Shown: one piece after another, positions 54,788 to 63,704 of the stretch
How the letters are laid out: each line of letters opens with the position of its first letter
How positions within the stretch are numbered: position 1 is the first letter of the stretch
From: Variovorax paradoxus
GTDB lineage: Bacteria; Pseudomonadota; Gammaproteobacteria; Burkholderiales; Burkholderiaceae_C
DNA: 64,000 nucleotides
Reading direction: 5' to 3'
Assembly: GCF_030811855.1 (NCBI RefSeq)
Contig: NZ_JAUSRN010000011.1
Location: forward strand, 1 to 64,000
The notes under the pieces: model-generated
Database searches by the model: none
Told to the model about the DNA's origin: nothing
Seen by the model: only the letters and a program-made list of their open reading frames with translations
Translations under genes and position numbers: made by a program

Positions 54788-54791
<4 letters not shown>
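53922..54791 (-). CDS. Alpha/beta hydrolase, monoacylglycerol lipase-like
   Basis: A 289-residue serine hydrolase. VVLVHGLGEHAGRYQALAER gives the oxyanion loop, LLGHSLGGLVAASL the nucleophile Ser, LIYAGDDHLVV the Asp and ESLYHEIFNE the His. This is the PldB/monoglyceride lipase pattern. There is no ATG at the N-terminus; TTG 54791 overlaps the stop of the upstream M20 gene (TTGA) and gives a natural start, so the two genes are probably coupled. Confidence 0.9.
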
Positions 54792-56299
<1,508 letters not shown>

Positions 56300-56390
56300 C
56301 GGGGAGTTCTCCGCGGGTGACGAAAAAACGCATTTTGCGCCCGTGCGCGAGCCCGCGTAGAGTGCGGGCGATCTCAACCCGGAGCGCAAT

Positions 56391-57188
56391 GTGAGCAAGG
56401 CAACATCGACTCGGACCCCGGCGGATATCAGAGTGGGCATCGGCGGCTGGACCTACGAACCCTGGCGCGACAACTTCTATCCCAAGGGGCTCGCCCAGGC
56501 CAAGGAGCTGCGCTATGCGAGCCGCCACGTGAGCGCCATCGAGATCAACGGCACCTACTACAGCACCTTCAAGCCCGAGACTTTCCGCAAGTGGCATGAC
56601 GAAGTGCCCGACGACTTCATGTTCTCGATGAAGGCGTCGCGCTTCACCACCAATCGCAAGGTGCTTGCGACCGCGGGAGACTCGATCAAGCGCTTCATCG
56701 AAAGCGGCGTGGTCGAGCTGGGCGACAAGCTCGGTCCGATCGTGTGGCAGTTCATGCCAACCAAGCAGTTCGATGCCGAGGACTTCGAGGCTTTTCTGCA
56801 GCTGCTGCCGAAGAAAGAGGGCAGCCGTGCGCTGCGCCACGTGATGGACGTGCGGCACGAGAGCTTCGTCACGGCCGCCTACCAGGCGCTCGCGAAAAAA
56901 TACAAGGTGTCGACCGTGTTCACCGACGCAGACAAGTTCCCGTCGTTCGAAGAGCCGGAGGGTGACTTCGCCTATGCGCGGCTCATGATGGCCGACGCCA
57001 AGCTCAAGACGGGCTATGCACCGAAAGCGCTCGACAGCTGGGCCGAGCGCGCGCAGCAATGGGCCGATTCGCCCAAGAAGCGCGAGGTGTTCGTCTACTT
57101 CATCAACGGCGCCAAAGAAAAAGCACCGGCCGCGGCCGGTGCCTTGCTGGAGCGCCTGAGTTGGAAGCCGCCTGAAGAAGCGGTCTGA
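56391..57188 (+). CDS. DUF72 domain-containing protein
   Basis: A 265-residue TIM-barrel protein: VGIGGWTYEPWRDNFYPKGL and IEINGTYYSTFKPETFRKW are the family hallmarks, with MDVRHESFV later. DUF72 (YecE) has no established function, though a nucleic-acid-related role is suspected. GTG at 56391 has GGAG 7 nt upstream. Its stop abuts the bactofilin stop in the opposite direction, both within TGATCA. Confidence 0.92.
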   Translation: MSKATSTRTPADIRVGIGGWTYEPWRDNFYPKGLAQAKELRYASRHVSAIEINGTYYSTFKPETFRKWHDEVPDDFMFSMKASRFTTNRKVLATAGDSIKRFIESGVVELGDKLGPIVWQFMPTKQFDAEDFEAFLQLLPKKEGSRALRHVMDVRHESFVTAAYQALAKKYKVSTVFTDADKFPSFEEPEGDFAYARLMMADAKLKTGYAPKALDSWAERAQQWADSPKKREVFVYFINGAKEKAPAAAGALLERLSWKPPEEAV

Positions 57189-57707
57189 TCAGGCCGCGGC
57201 TTGCAGCGACGGCTTGGCGCCAAAGCTGATTTCGCCCGACAGCTGGCCGCCTTCTTCGATCACGATCTTGCCGTAGCGGATCTTGCCGGTGACCTTGCCG
57301 GTCGAATGGATGACGAGCTTTTCGCGCACCGTGAGGCTGCCGTCGAACACGCCGCGGATTTCGGCGATGTCGATTTCGGCCGAGCCCTTGAACTCGCCCT
57401 GTTCGGCGATCTGCATCAGGCGCGAGTCCATCGTGGCCTCGACCAGACCTTCGACCACGAGCGTGTCGCAGTCGGTGATCTCGACGCCCTTGAGCTTGAT
57501 GTTCGGGCCGACGGTGAGCTTGCTGCCGCCTTCCTTGGCGGCCGGTGTGGCTGCTGCGGAGAGGCCGCCTTGCTGCGCGGTCAGCGAAGAAGGATTGACG
57601 GGCGTACCCGAGAGATTGGTCCCCGAGCCCACCAGCGGCGCGGGGCGAGAGGTCAACGAGTCGGTGTCACGATCACGCTTGCCGAAAAAGGGGGACTGTG
57701 TAGCCAA
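57189..57707 (-). CDS. Bactofilin family cytoskeletal protein
   Basis: A 172-residue polymer-forming protein. A disordered N-terminus rich in Ser, Pro and Gly (about 1-65) is followed by the right-handed beta-helix with TVGPNIKLKGVEITDCDTLVVEG, SAEIDIAEIRGVFDG and GKIRYGKIVIEEGGQLSG. Bactofilins form membrane-associated filaments that position cell-wall or chromosome machinery. TTG 57707 is chosen as start: GAGGAG sits 7 nt upstream; no ATG or GTG fits. A second TTG at 57725 lacks a site. Confidence 0.9.
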   Translation of the reverse strand: MATQSPFFGKRDRDTDSLTSRPAPLVGSGTNLSGTPVNPSSLTAQQGGLSAAATPAAKEGGSKLTVGPNIKLKGVEITDCDTLVVEGLVEATMDSRLMQIAEQGEFKGSAEIDIAEIRGVFDGSLTVREKLVIHSTGKVTGKIRYGKIVIEEGGQLSGEISFGAKPSLQAAA

Positions 57708-57845
57708 AGGGGAGCTCCTCAACAAAGGGGCTATCGTAAGAACCCGCTCGCGGCCTGCGGCACTTCATTGCGCAAGAATCGTAACTGAATAAATCCAGCG
57801 GCAGCCCGACAATGGCACTCTCCAGTGGCCCCGGCCTTGCATAAG

Positions 57846-58775
57846 ATGACCCGAACGAACACCGACTCTGCCGCCCGGACCTTCGCCATCTCATCGACCA
57901 TCGATGCGCGCTTCGACAAGCCGGCAAGTGGCTGGCGACGGCGGCTGTTCACGGTGATCTTCGAGGCAGACACGCGCGCCGGCCTGCTTTTCGACCTGGC
58001 GCTGATCGCCGTCATCGTGACCAGCGTGCTGGTGGTCATTCTGGACAGCGTGCAATCGATCCGCGATCAGTGGCGGCCGCTGTTCAACGCGTTCGAATGG
58101 ACATTCACCGTTCTGTTCACGCTCGAATACATTGCGCGGCTCGCCTGCGTGAACAAGCCGATGCGCTATGCGCTGAGCTTCTATGGCGTGATCGATCTGC
58201 TGGCGCTGCTGCCGACCTATCTGGTGGCGTTCGCACCCGAGCTCGCCTATCTCATCGACGTGCGCGTGTTGCGGCTGCTGCGCGTCTTTCGCATCTTCAA
58301 GCTGTCGCGCTACTCGCTGGAATACCGCGCGCTGGTTTCTGCCGTGGCCGCGAGCCGCCGCAAGATCACGGTGTTCGTGGGCTTCGTGATGCTGGTGGTG
58401 CTGGTGATGGGCACGCTGATGTACGTGGTGGAGGGCCCGGTGCACGGCTTCACCAGCATTCCCGTCGCAATCTACTGGGCGATCTCGACCATGGCCACTG
58501 TGGGCTTCGGCGACCTCGTGCCCAAGACCGATCTCGGCCGCGCCATTGCCTCCGTGATGATGCTGCTGGGCTGGGGCGTGCTGGCCGTGCCAACGGGCAT
58601 CGTCACCGCCGAGATGGCACGGCGCGGACCCGACGAGGATGCCGAGCCCGTGCCAATAGTGGGGCGCGGCGTGCTGGCGATGACGGCGCCTTCTGCACCG
58701 GCGGTGCCCGCGCGACGGCTTACGCCTGCAGCCAGACGGCGCGCCCTTGCGCAGCATCGTCGAGGCGGGCGATGA
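57846..58775 (+). CDS. Voltage-gated potassium channel-like ion transporter
   Basis: A 309-residue inner-membrane channel with six transmembrane helices. S4 carries evenly spaced arginines in VRVLRLLRVFRIFKLSRYS, which is the voltage sensor, and the pore loop reads STMATVGFGDLVP with the K+ selectivity filter TVGFGD. The C-terminal tail is Ala/Pro/Arg-rich and disordered. Its 3' end overlaps the 3' end of the converging yigZ gene by 56 bp, so the two mRNAs are antisense there. ATG 57846 lacks a strong Shine-Dalgarno. Confidence 0.93.
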   Translation: MTRTNTDSAARTFAISSTIDARFDKPASGWRRRLFTVIFEADTRAGLLFDLALIAVIVTSVLVVILDSVQSIRDQWRPLFNAFEWTFTVLFTLEYIARLACVNKPMRYALSFYGVIDLLALLPTYLVAFAPELAYLIDVRVLRLLRVFRIFKLSRYSLEYRALVSAVAASRRKITVFVGFVMLVVLVMGTLMYVVEGPVHGFTSIPVAIYWAISTMATVGFGDLVPKTDLGRAIASVMMLLGWGVLAVPTGIVTAEMARRGPDEDAEPVPIVGRGVLAMTAPSAPAVPARRLTPAARRRALAQHRRGGR

Positions 58776-59310
58776 AGGTGTTCGCGTTAGGCTCGGGCAG
58801 CGTGAACGTGAAGTCCACCGCATCGCCGTGGCGTACGTCGACGAGCGAGGCGCCTGCAACGGCCGCGATTTCGCGCCGCACCAGCCCCTCCAGCGCATAG
58901 GGCACGGTGCATTGCAGCAGCCGCTGGCGCACCAGCGGAACCAGCGTCGCGCCGAGGCAGGCCTGCGCAACCGCGTCGGTGTACGCCCGCACGAGCCCGC
59001 CCGCGCCCAGCTTGATGCCGCCGAAGTACCGCACCACGGTGGCGAGCACGCCTTCGAGTTGCTGGTGCCGCAGCACCTCGAGCATCGGCCTGCCGGCGGT
59101 GCCGCCCGGCTCGCCGTCGTCGTTGGCCGCCGATTGGCCGCCTGCCATCAATGCCCAGCAGACATGCGCGGCGGCGGGGTGTTCGTTGCGAAGCGACGCG
59201 ACGATGGCCAGTGCCGCGGCCCGGTCGGCCACGGGCTGCACGCAGCCGATGAAGCGGCTTTTCTTGACCAGCAGTTCGCTGTGCGCCGGATGCGAGAGCG
59301 TGAAGCTCAT
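58720..59310 (-). CDS. yigZ: YigZ/IMPACT family protein
   Basis: A 196-residue protein. The N-terminal UPF0029/Impact domain contains KKSRFIGCVQPV, ANDDGEPGGTAGRPML and VVRYFGGIKLGAGGLVRAY, the strongly conserved core. The C-terminal part is the DUF1949-like ferredoxin fold. YigZ is linked to translation or stress responses; the bacterial role is not settled. It follows metW by 23 bp on the same strand and may be the last gene of metX-metW-yigZ. Confidence 0.92.
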   Translation of the reverse strand: MSFTLSHPAHSELLVKKSRFIGCVQPVADRAAALAIVASLRNEHPAAAHVCWALMAGGQSAANDDGEPGGTAGRPMLEVLRHQQLEGVLATVVRYFGGIKLGAGGLVRAYTDAVAQACLGATLVPLVRQRLLQCTVPYALEGLVRREIAAVAGASLVDVRHGDAVDFTFTLPEPNANTFIARLDDAAQGRAVWLQA

Positions 59311-59333
59311 GAGCCCGCCGTTCTCCAGGGCGC

Positions 59334-59921
59334 TCAGCGGTCCCGCTCGAACTTGAACACCGCCGTACCCGCGCGCGCATTGGGCAGCCAGCGCACGCTG
59401 CGGCCTTCCTGCACACCGAAGGCGTCGAGCACGCGCAGGCTGTTCTTTTGCGCCAGCACCTCGAAGTCCTTAAAGGTGCCGACGCGGATGTTGGGCGTGT
59501 CGTACCACTGGTAGGGCAGGCGGCGCGTCACCGGCATGCGGCCGCGCGCAATGCTGATACGGTTGGGCCAATGCGCAAAGTTGGGAAAGGCGACGATGCC
59601 GATGCGGCCCACACGCGCGGTTTCGCGCAGCATGACCTCGGCATTGCGAAGGTGCTGCAGCGTATCGATCTGCAGCACCACGTCGAAGGTGGCGTCGTCG
59701 AACACCGCAAGGCCTTCGTCGAGGTTCAGCTGGATCACGTCGACGCCGCGGCGGATGCACTGCAGTACGTTGCCATCGGCAATTTCGACGCCGTAGCCGC
59801 TGCAGCCGCGCTCGCGCTGCAGAAGGTCGAGCATGGCGCCGTCGCCGCAGCCGAGGTCGAGCACGCGCGAGCCTTCGGGCACCAGGTTGGCGATGAGGCG
59901 CTGGGTTTCGATATCGCTCAT
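59334..59921 (-). CDS. metW: Methionine biosynthesis protein MetW
   Basis: A 195-residue SAM-methyltransferase-fold protein: RVLDLGCGDGAMLDLLQ and QIDTLQHLRNAEVMLRE, then GIVAFPNFAHWPNR, PYQWYDTPNIRV and a C-terminal FKFERDR. MetW is obligately paired with MetX in beta- and gamma-proteobacteria; the two form a complex needed for full homoserine acyltransferase activity. The start overlaps the metX stop by ATGA. Confidence 0.95.
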   Translation of the reverse strand: MSDIETQRLIANLVPEGSRVLDLGCGDGAMLDLLQRERGCSGYGVEIADGNVLQCIRRGVDVIQLNLDEGLAVFDDATFDVVLQIDTLQHLRNAEVMLRETARVGRIGIVAFPNFAHWPNRISIARGRMPVTRRLPYQWYDTPNIRVGTFKDFEVLAQKNSLRVLDAFGVQEGRSVRWLPNARAGTAVFKFERDR

Positions 59922-61093
59922 TGCGCTGTCCCTTCGGCCTGGATCTCATGCGCCACGCGCTCGAAATAGGATCGCACCACGCCCATGTAGCGCACGTCGT
60001 CGAGCAGGAAGGCATCGTGCCCGTGCGGTGCGTCGATTTCGGCGTAGCTCACGTTGCGGCGGTTGTCGAGCAGCGCCTTCACGAGCTCGCGGCTGCGCGC
60101 GGGCGAGAAGCGCCAGTCGGTCTTGAAGCTCACGAGCAGGAACTTGGCGGTGGCCTGTGCAAGGGCCACGCTGAGGTTGCCGCCGTGGGCGCGCGCGGGG
60201 TCGAAGTAGTCGAGCGCGCGCGTGATCAGGAGGTAGGTGTTGGCGTCGAAGTATTCGCTGAACTTGTCGCCCTGGTAGCGCAGGTAACTCTCGATCTGGA
60301 ACTCGATCTCTTGCGTCGAATAGCGGTAGTCCAGCCCCGCCGCCTCGCCCTCGACCGCGCTGCGCAGGATGCGTCCGAACTTCTCGTTCATGACGTCGTC
60401 GCTCAGGTAGGTGATGTGGCCGATCATGCGTGCGATGCGCAGGCCCCGCTTGGGAATCACGCCATGATCGTAGAAGTGGCCACCATGAAAATCGGGATCG
60501 GTCACGATGGCTCGGCGCGCCACTTCGTTGAAGGCGATGTTTTCCGCCGTGAGGTTGGGCGCGCTGGCCACCACCACGGCGTGGCGCACGCGGTCGGGGT
60601 ACTGCAGCGTCCACGACAGCGCCTGCATGCCGCCAAGGCTGCCGCCCATCACGGCCGCCAGCGTGCGGATGCCGAGCGCATCGAGCAGCACGGCCTGGGC
60701 GTCGACCCAGTCCTCGACCGTAACCACCGGAAAGTCGGCGCCATAGACGCGCCCGGTGGCGGGGTTCACGTGCATGGGGCCGGTCGAGCCGAAGCAGGAG
60801 CCCAGGTTGTTCACGCCGATCACGAAGAAGCGGTCGGTATCCACCGGCTTGCCCCGGCCCACCATGTTGTCCCACCAGCCTTCGGACTTGGGCTGCCCTT
60901 CGTAGGTGCCCGCGACATGGTGCGAGGCATTGAGCGCATGGCACACCAGCACCGCATTGCTGCGCTCGGCGTTCAGGGTGCCGTAGGTTTCATACGCGAG
61001 CGTGTAGCTGCCGAGCGATGCGCCGCTGCGCAGCGCCAGCGGGCCTGCGAACTGCATCGACTGCGAAGAGGCGACCAAAGAAGGTGACGACAT
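59918..61093 (-). CDS. metX: Homoserine O-acyltransferase MetX
   Basis: A 391-residue alpha/beta-hydrolase-fold acyltransferase that activates homoserine for methionine synthesis. Motifs are CHALNASHHVAG, NNLGSCFGSTGP, the nucleophile elbow MGGSLGGMQALSW, and HGHDAFLLD with the catalytic His. Whether the donor is acetyl- or succinyl-CoA cannot be decided by eye. ATG 61093 has no Shine-Dalgarno and sits 4 nt after a terminator U-run; TTG 61117 and ATG 61057 are alternatives. A SAM-II-like riboswitch lies directly upstream. Confidence 0.95.
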   Translation of the reverse strand: MSSPSLVASSQSMQFAGPLALRSGASLGSYTLAYETYGTLNAERSNAVLVCHALNASHHVAGTYEGQPKSEGWWDNMVGRGKPVDTDRFFVIGVNNLGSCFGSTGPMHVNPATGRVYGADFPVVTVEDWVDAQAVLLDALGIRTLAAVMGGSLGGMQALSWTLQYPDRVRHAVVVASAPNLTAENIAFNEVARRAIVTDPDFHGGHFYDHGVIPKRGLRIARMIGHITYLSDDVMNEKFGRILRSAVEGEAAGLDYRYSTQEIEFQIESYLRYQGDKFSEYFDANTYLLITRALDYFDPARAHGGNLSVALAQATAKFLLVSFKTDWRFSPARSRELVKALLDNRRNVSYAEIDAPHGHDAFLLDDVRYMGVVRSYFERVAHEIQAEGTAQ

Positions 61094-61097
61094 CAAT

Positions 61098-61131
61098 AAA
61101 AAACCCGGCCTCGCCAAAAACGAGCCGGGTT
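61098..61131 (-). terminator. Intrinsic terminator hairpin in the metX leader
   Basis: On the minus strand AACCCGGC pairs with GCCGGGTT (8 bp, extended by TCG/CGA with one bulged G), followed by six U. It lies between the SAM-II-like aptamer and the metX start. It could end the UPF0016 transcript, or serve as the expression platform of the riboswitch; the latter fits its position better. Confidence 0.8.
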
Positions 61132-61140
61132 GTTCGCCAA

Positions 61141-61195
61141 CTGACTGTCTTTAGCTGAATTTATAAAGCGCCCGCAAGCTGAAGCAAATCGGCGC
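61141..61195 (-). ncRNA. SAM-II-like riboswitch upstream of metX
   Basis: On the minus strand GCGCC (61195-61191) pairs with GGCGC (61172-61168) as P1. The loop begins GAUUUG and contains GCUUGC; after P1 come UUUAUAAAU and CAGCUAAAGAC. These blocks, in this order and spacing, match the SAM-II (metA/metX leader) consensus as I know it. A TATACT box at 61203-61208 would start the RNA right at the aptamer. SAM binding is expected to shut off metX-metW. Confidence 0.72.
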
Positions 61196-61221
61196 AAGAA
61201 GCAGTATATCGCCCTGCCGGA

Positions 61222-61785
61222 TTACCAGCCGACGATCATCACGATGCCAAGCACGAGGAAGATCACGGCCGAGATGCCATGCACGAGGTTGATCGGCACG
61301 CGCTTCACGATCTTGTCGCCAAGCCAGACCACGGGGGCGTTGGCCAGCATCATGCCGAGCGTGGTGCCCGCGACCACCCATACATAGGCCTCTGTGAATC
61401 GCGCCGCCAGCATCACGGTCGCGATCTGGGTCTTGTCGCCCATCTCGGCCAGGAAGAACGCGACCAGCGTGGTGCCGAAGACACCGTAGTGCGACGCGGC
61501 AGGTGCGTCGTCTTCGTCGAGCTTGTCGGGAATCAGCATCCACGCGGCCATGGCAATGAAGGAGCCGCCCAGGATCCAGCGCAGCACCTCGGGGCCGAGC
61601 CAATGCGTGATGTAGTTGCCGACCGCACCAGCCAAGGCATGGTTGACGATGGTGGCGGCGAAGATGCCCAGCACGATCGGCCAGGGTTTTCTGAAACGAG
61701 CGGCCAGCAAGAGGGCCAGCAACTGGGTCTTGTCGCCCATTTCGGCGAGCGCAACCACGCCCGTTGCAACGAGAAAAGCTTCCAT
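61222..61785 (-). CDS. UPF0016/GDT1 (TMEM165) family manganese exporter
   Basis: A 187-residue membrane protein with six hydrophobic segments and the two signature motifs: ALAEMGDKTQLLAL in the first half and FLAEMGDKTQIATV in the second. The paired E-x-G-D-K-T motifs bind divalent cation; bacterial members (MneA-type) export Mn2+. ATG 61785 is chosen since further upstream is the riboswitch hairpin; AAGGA lies about 12 nt upstream. Regulation by a manganese riboswitch supports the function. Complements the importer mntH at 13.5 kb. Confidence 0.93.
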   Translation of the reverse strand: MEAFLVATGVVALAEMGDKTQLLALLLAARFRKPWPIVLGIFAATIVNHALAGAVGNYITHWLGPEVLRWILGGSFIAMAAWMLIPDKLDEDDAPAASHYGVFGTTLVAFFLAEMGDKTQIATVMLAARFTEAYVWVVAGTTLGMMLANAPVVWLGDKIVKRVPINLVHGISAVIFLVLGIVMIVGW

Positions 61786-61818
61786 GAGTACAGGGGTTCC
61801 TTGGGCCGAAGGACGCAA

Positions 61819-61976
61819 TTGACCGTGCAACACCTTCGGCCATATTCCCGAAGTTGCACGGTCAAAGGTCTCGCCAGGTGATTCACTGCACGCGCCATGT
61901 CCTGTGTGGGGCAGGACAAGTCTGTTGACGCGGGCCCTTCTCGCGGTGGAAGGCGGCTACTCCCCAATGACGCTCG
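61819..61976 (-). ncRNA. yybP-ykoY manganese riboswitch with hairpin expression platform
   Basis: The minus-strand leader of the UPF0016 gene contains the two hallmarks of the yybP-ykoY class: GGGGAGUAGCCGCC near 61965-61952 and CACCUGGCGAGACCUUUGAC at 61880-61861. Between them is a GC-rich stem and CGUCAACAGACUUG. The 3' side of the aptamer runs into a perfect 13-bp stem, UUGACCGUGCAAC (61865-61853) with GUUGCACGGUCAA (61831-61819). There is no U-tract, so control is probably translational, Mn2+ favouring the aptamer fold. A TAGAAT box (61979-61984) lies just upstream. Confidence 0.9.
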
Positions 61977-62075
61977 GGATTCTACCTAACCCGTCGAGGG
62001 CCCTCCGTCTGCAGGTAAGCGGGCGCTAGCTTTTCGTAATTTTTGGAGGCCCTGCAGGAAGCGGCAAATTCCTGC

Positions 62076-62102
62076 TTGCATTTCACATATTTCACCCATA
62101 AT
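62076..62102 (+). promoter_or_regulatory. Candidate sigma-70 promoter of the RRM gene
   Basis: TTGCAT (62076-62081) and CATAAT (62097-62102), 15-bp spacer. The start would leave a leader of about 130 nt before the ATG, long for a housekeeping gene and typical of cold-regulated RNA-binding proteins. No further motif was recognised between 62110 and 62225. Confidence 0.45.
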
Positions 62103-62238
62103 GCACGAGCCTCCCTCTTGATTTTGCCGGGAGGAAGTTCGGTGATCGGTCAGTTTCGCGCGACTCGACAGCTCTTGGTTGAGTGATGCTTTCGGGACTC
62201 CATCGCTTTTCTTGCTATGTGTTTATAGGAGTCCCTTG

Positions 62239-62802
62239 ATGGGCAACAAACTGTACGTCGGCAACCTGCCTTACTCGGTGCGCGACGGTGATCTCGAACA
62301 GGCTTTTGGACAATTCGGTTCGGTGACCAGTGCCAAGGTCATGATGGAACGCGACACCGGCCGCTCGAAGGGCTTCGGCTTCGTCGAAATGGGCAGCGAC
62401 GCGGAAGCGCAAGCCGCCATCAACGGCATGAACGGACAGCCCCTGGGCGGCCGCAGCGTCGTCGTCAATGAAGCACGCCCGATGGAAGCACGTCCCCCGC
62501 GCAGCGGTGGTGGCGGCTACGGCGGCGGCGGTGGTGGTTATGGCGGCGGTGGTGGCGGTGGCTACGGCGGCGGTGGTGGCGGCTACGGTGGTGGCGGCGG
62601 CGATCGCAGCGGCGGCGGCGGTGGCCGCTCCGGCGGTGGCGGCGGTTACGGCGGTGGTGGTGGCGGCCGCAGTGGCGGCGGCGGTGGTGGTGGCGATGGC
62701 GGTTTCCGCAGCCCCTACGGCGCCGGTCCCCGTGGCGGCGGCGGCGGTGGCCGCTCAGGTGGTGGCGGTGGCTACGGCGGCGGCGGGAACAGCAGCTACT
62801 GA
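62239..62802 (+). CDS. Glycine-rich RNA-binding protein (RRM)
   Basis: A 187-residue protein. The RRM (1-80) has RNP2 KLYVGNLPYS and RNP1 SKGFGFVEM, followed by VVVNEARPMEARPP. The remaining 95 or so residues are almost all Gly with Tyr, Arg and Ser (GGYGGGGGG, RSGGGGGYG), like cyanobacterial and Comamonadaceae cold-induced Rbp proteins. It binds single-stranded RNA, probably as an RNA chaperone; the tail may drive condensation. AGGAG lies 7 nt before the ATG at 62239. Monocistronic, closed by a terminator. Confidence 0.94.
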   Translation: MGNKLYVGNLPYSVRDGDLEQAFGQFGSVTSAKVMMERDTGRSKGFGFVEMGSDAEAQAAINGMNGQPLGGRSVVVNEARPMEARPPRSGGGGYGGGGGGYGGGGGGGYGGGGGGYGGGGGDRSGGGGGRSGGGGGYGGGGGGRSGGGGGGGDGGFRSPYGAGPRGGGGGGRSGGGGGYGGGGNSSY

Positions 62803-62824
62803 GCCCACAGGCACAAACAAGCAA

Positions 62825-62847
62825 AAGGCTCCTTCGGGAGCCTTTTT
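62825..62847 (+). terminator. Rho-independent terminator after the RRM gene
   Basis: AAGGCTCC-TTCG-GGAGCCTT with a T-run and a stable UUCG tetraloop, 22 bp after the stop codon. It lies before the converging SDR gene. Confidence 0.93.
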
Positions 62848-62886
62848 CATTGAGATGGCCGCACCGTGGCGACGGCCACGAAAGGC

Positions 62887-63669
62887 TCAGCCTTCGCCGC
62901 TGCGCTTCTTGCGGGCACGGCCCTGCACCGCGCGGTCGAGCAGCGCGTTCGGCAGCATGCGCATCAGCTTGGCGACCACGCCCATCTGCCAGGGGATCAC
63001 CCGGTAGCTGGTGCCGGCCTCGATGGCGCGCAGTGCCTGGTCCGCAAAGTCCTCGGCCTTCATCAGAAAGGGCATACCGTAGCGGTTGCCCTGGGTCAGA
63101 GGCGTATCGATGTAGCCTGGGCAGAGCGTGACGACCTTGACGCCGCTGTTGTGCAGCTCGCCGCGCAAGCTCTCGCAGTACGCGACCACCCCGGCCTTGC
63201 TGGCGCAGTAGGCCCCGTGCCCCGGGAGGCCACGAATGGCCGCAACGCTCGCGATGCCGACCAGCCGGCCGCTGCCGCGCTTTCGCATTGCCGCCACGAA
63301 GGGGTGGAAGGTGGCCATCAGCCCGACGTTGTTGGTGGCGAAGGTCCGGGCCATCACCTCGATGTCCTCCCGCTCGGCCGTGTCGATACCCACGCTGATG
63401 CCGGCATTGGCAATCACCACGTCGGGCAGGCCCTGGCGTTCGATGCAGGCGGCGCCCGCAGCAATGATGCTGTCGGTCTGGGCCACGTCGGCGCTATAGA
63501 CCTGGTAGCGCGACGAATCCAGCTGGGCGGCGGCAGCCCAGGTTTCGATCTCCCCGGTGCGCCGGGCGGCCAGCGCCAGCCGGTAGCCTGCCTGGTAAAA
63601 ACTGGCTGCAAGGGCCTGGCCAATGCCACTCGACGCGCCAGTGATGAAGACAAGGGGAGATGGGCTCAT
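62887..63669 (-). CDS. SDR family oxidoreductase
   Basis: A 260-residue classical short-chain dehydrogenase. The cofactor loop FITGASSGIGQALA, NAGISVG, the catalytic Ser in GIASVAAIRGLPG and the YCASK motif (Tyr and Lys) are all present, with LCPGYIDTPLT after it. The Arg pairs in the second strand (ALAARRTGE) suggest NADP(H). The substrate is unknown. It lies 35 bp downstream of lptC on the same strand, where lptA is usually found. Confidence 0.92.
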   Translation of the reverse strand: MSPSPLVFITGASSGIGQALAASFYQAGYRLALAARRTGEIETWAAAAQLDSSRYQVYSADVAQTDSIIAAGAACIERQGLPDVVIANAGISVGIDTAEREDIEVMARTFATNNVGLMATFHPFVAAMRKRGSGRLVGIASVAAIRGLPGHGAYCASKAGVVAYCESLRGELHNSGVKVVTLCPGYIDTPLTQGNRYGMPFLMKAEDFADQALRAIEAGTSYRVIPWQMGVVAKLMRMLPNALLDRAVQGRARKKRSGEG

Positions 63670-63704
63670 TCGCGAGTTGTCTTCCGGGGTGGTGGCTTTT
63701 TTCT

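Noticed and set aside
61162..61189. TTGCTT and TATAAA, 16 bp apart, as a metX promoter
   Set aside because: The boxes lie within conserved SAM-II positions; TATACT at 61203-61208 is better placed to start the aptamer RNA.
62465..62824. His/Arg-rich open frame antisense to the RRM gene
   Set aside because: It is the reverse reading of GGC/GGT repeats that encode the glycine tail.
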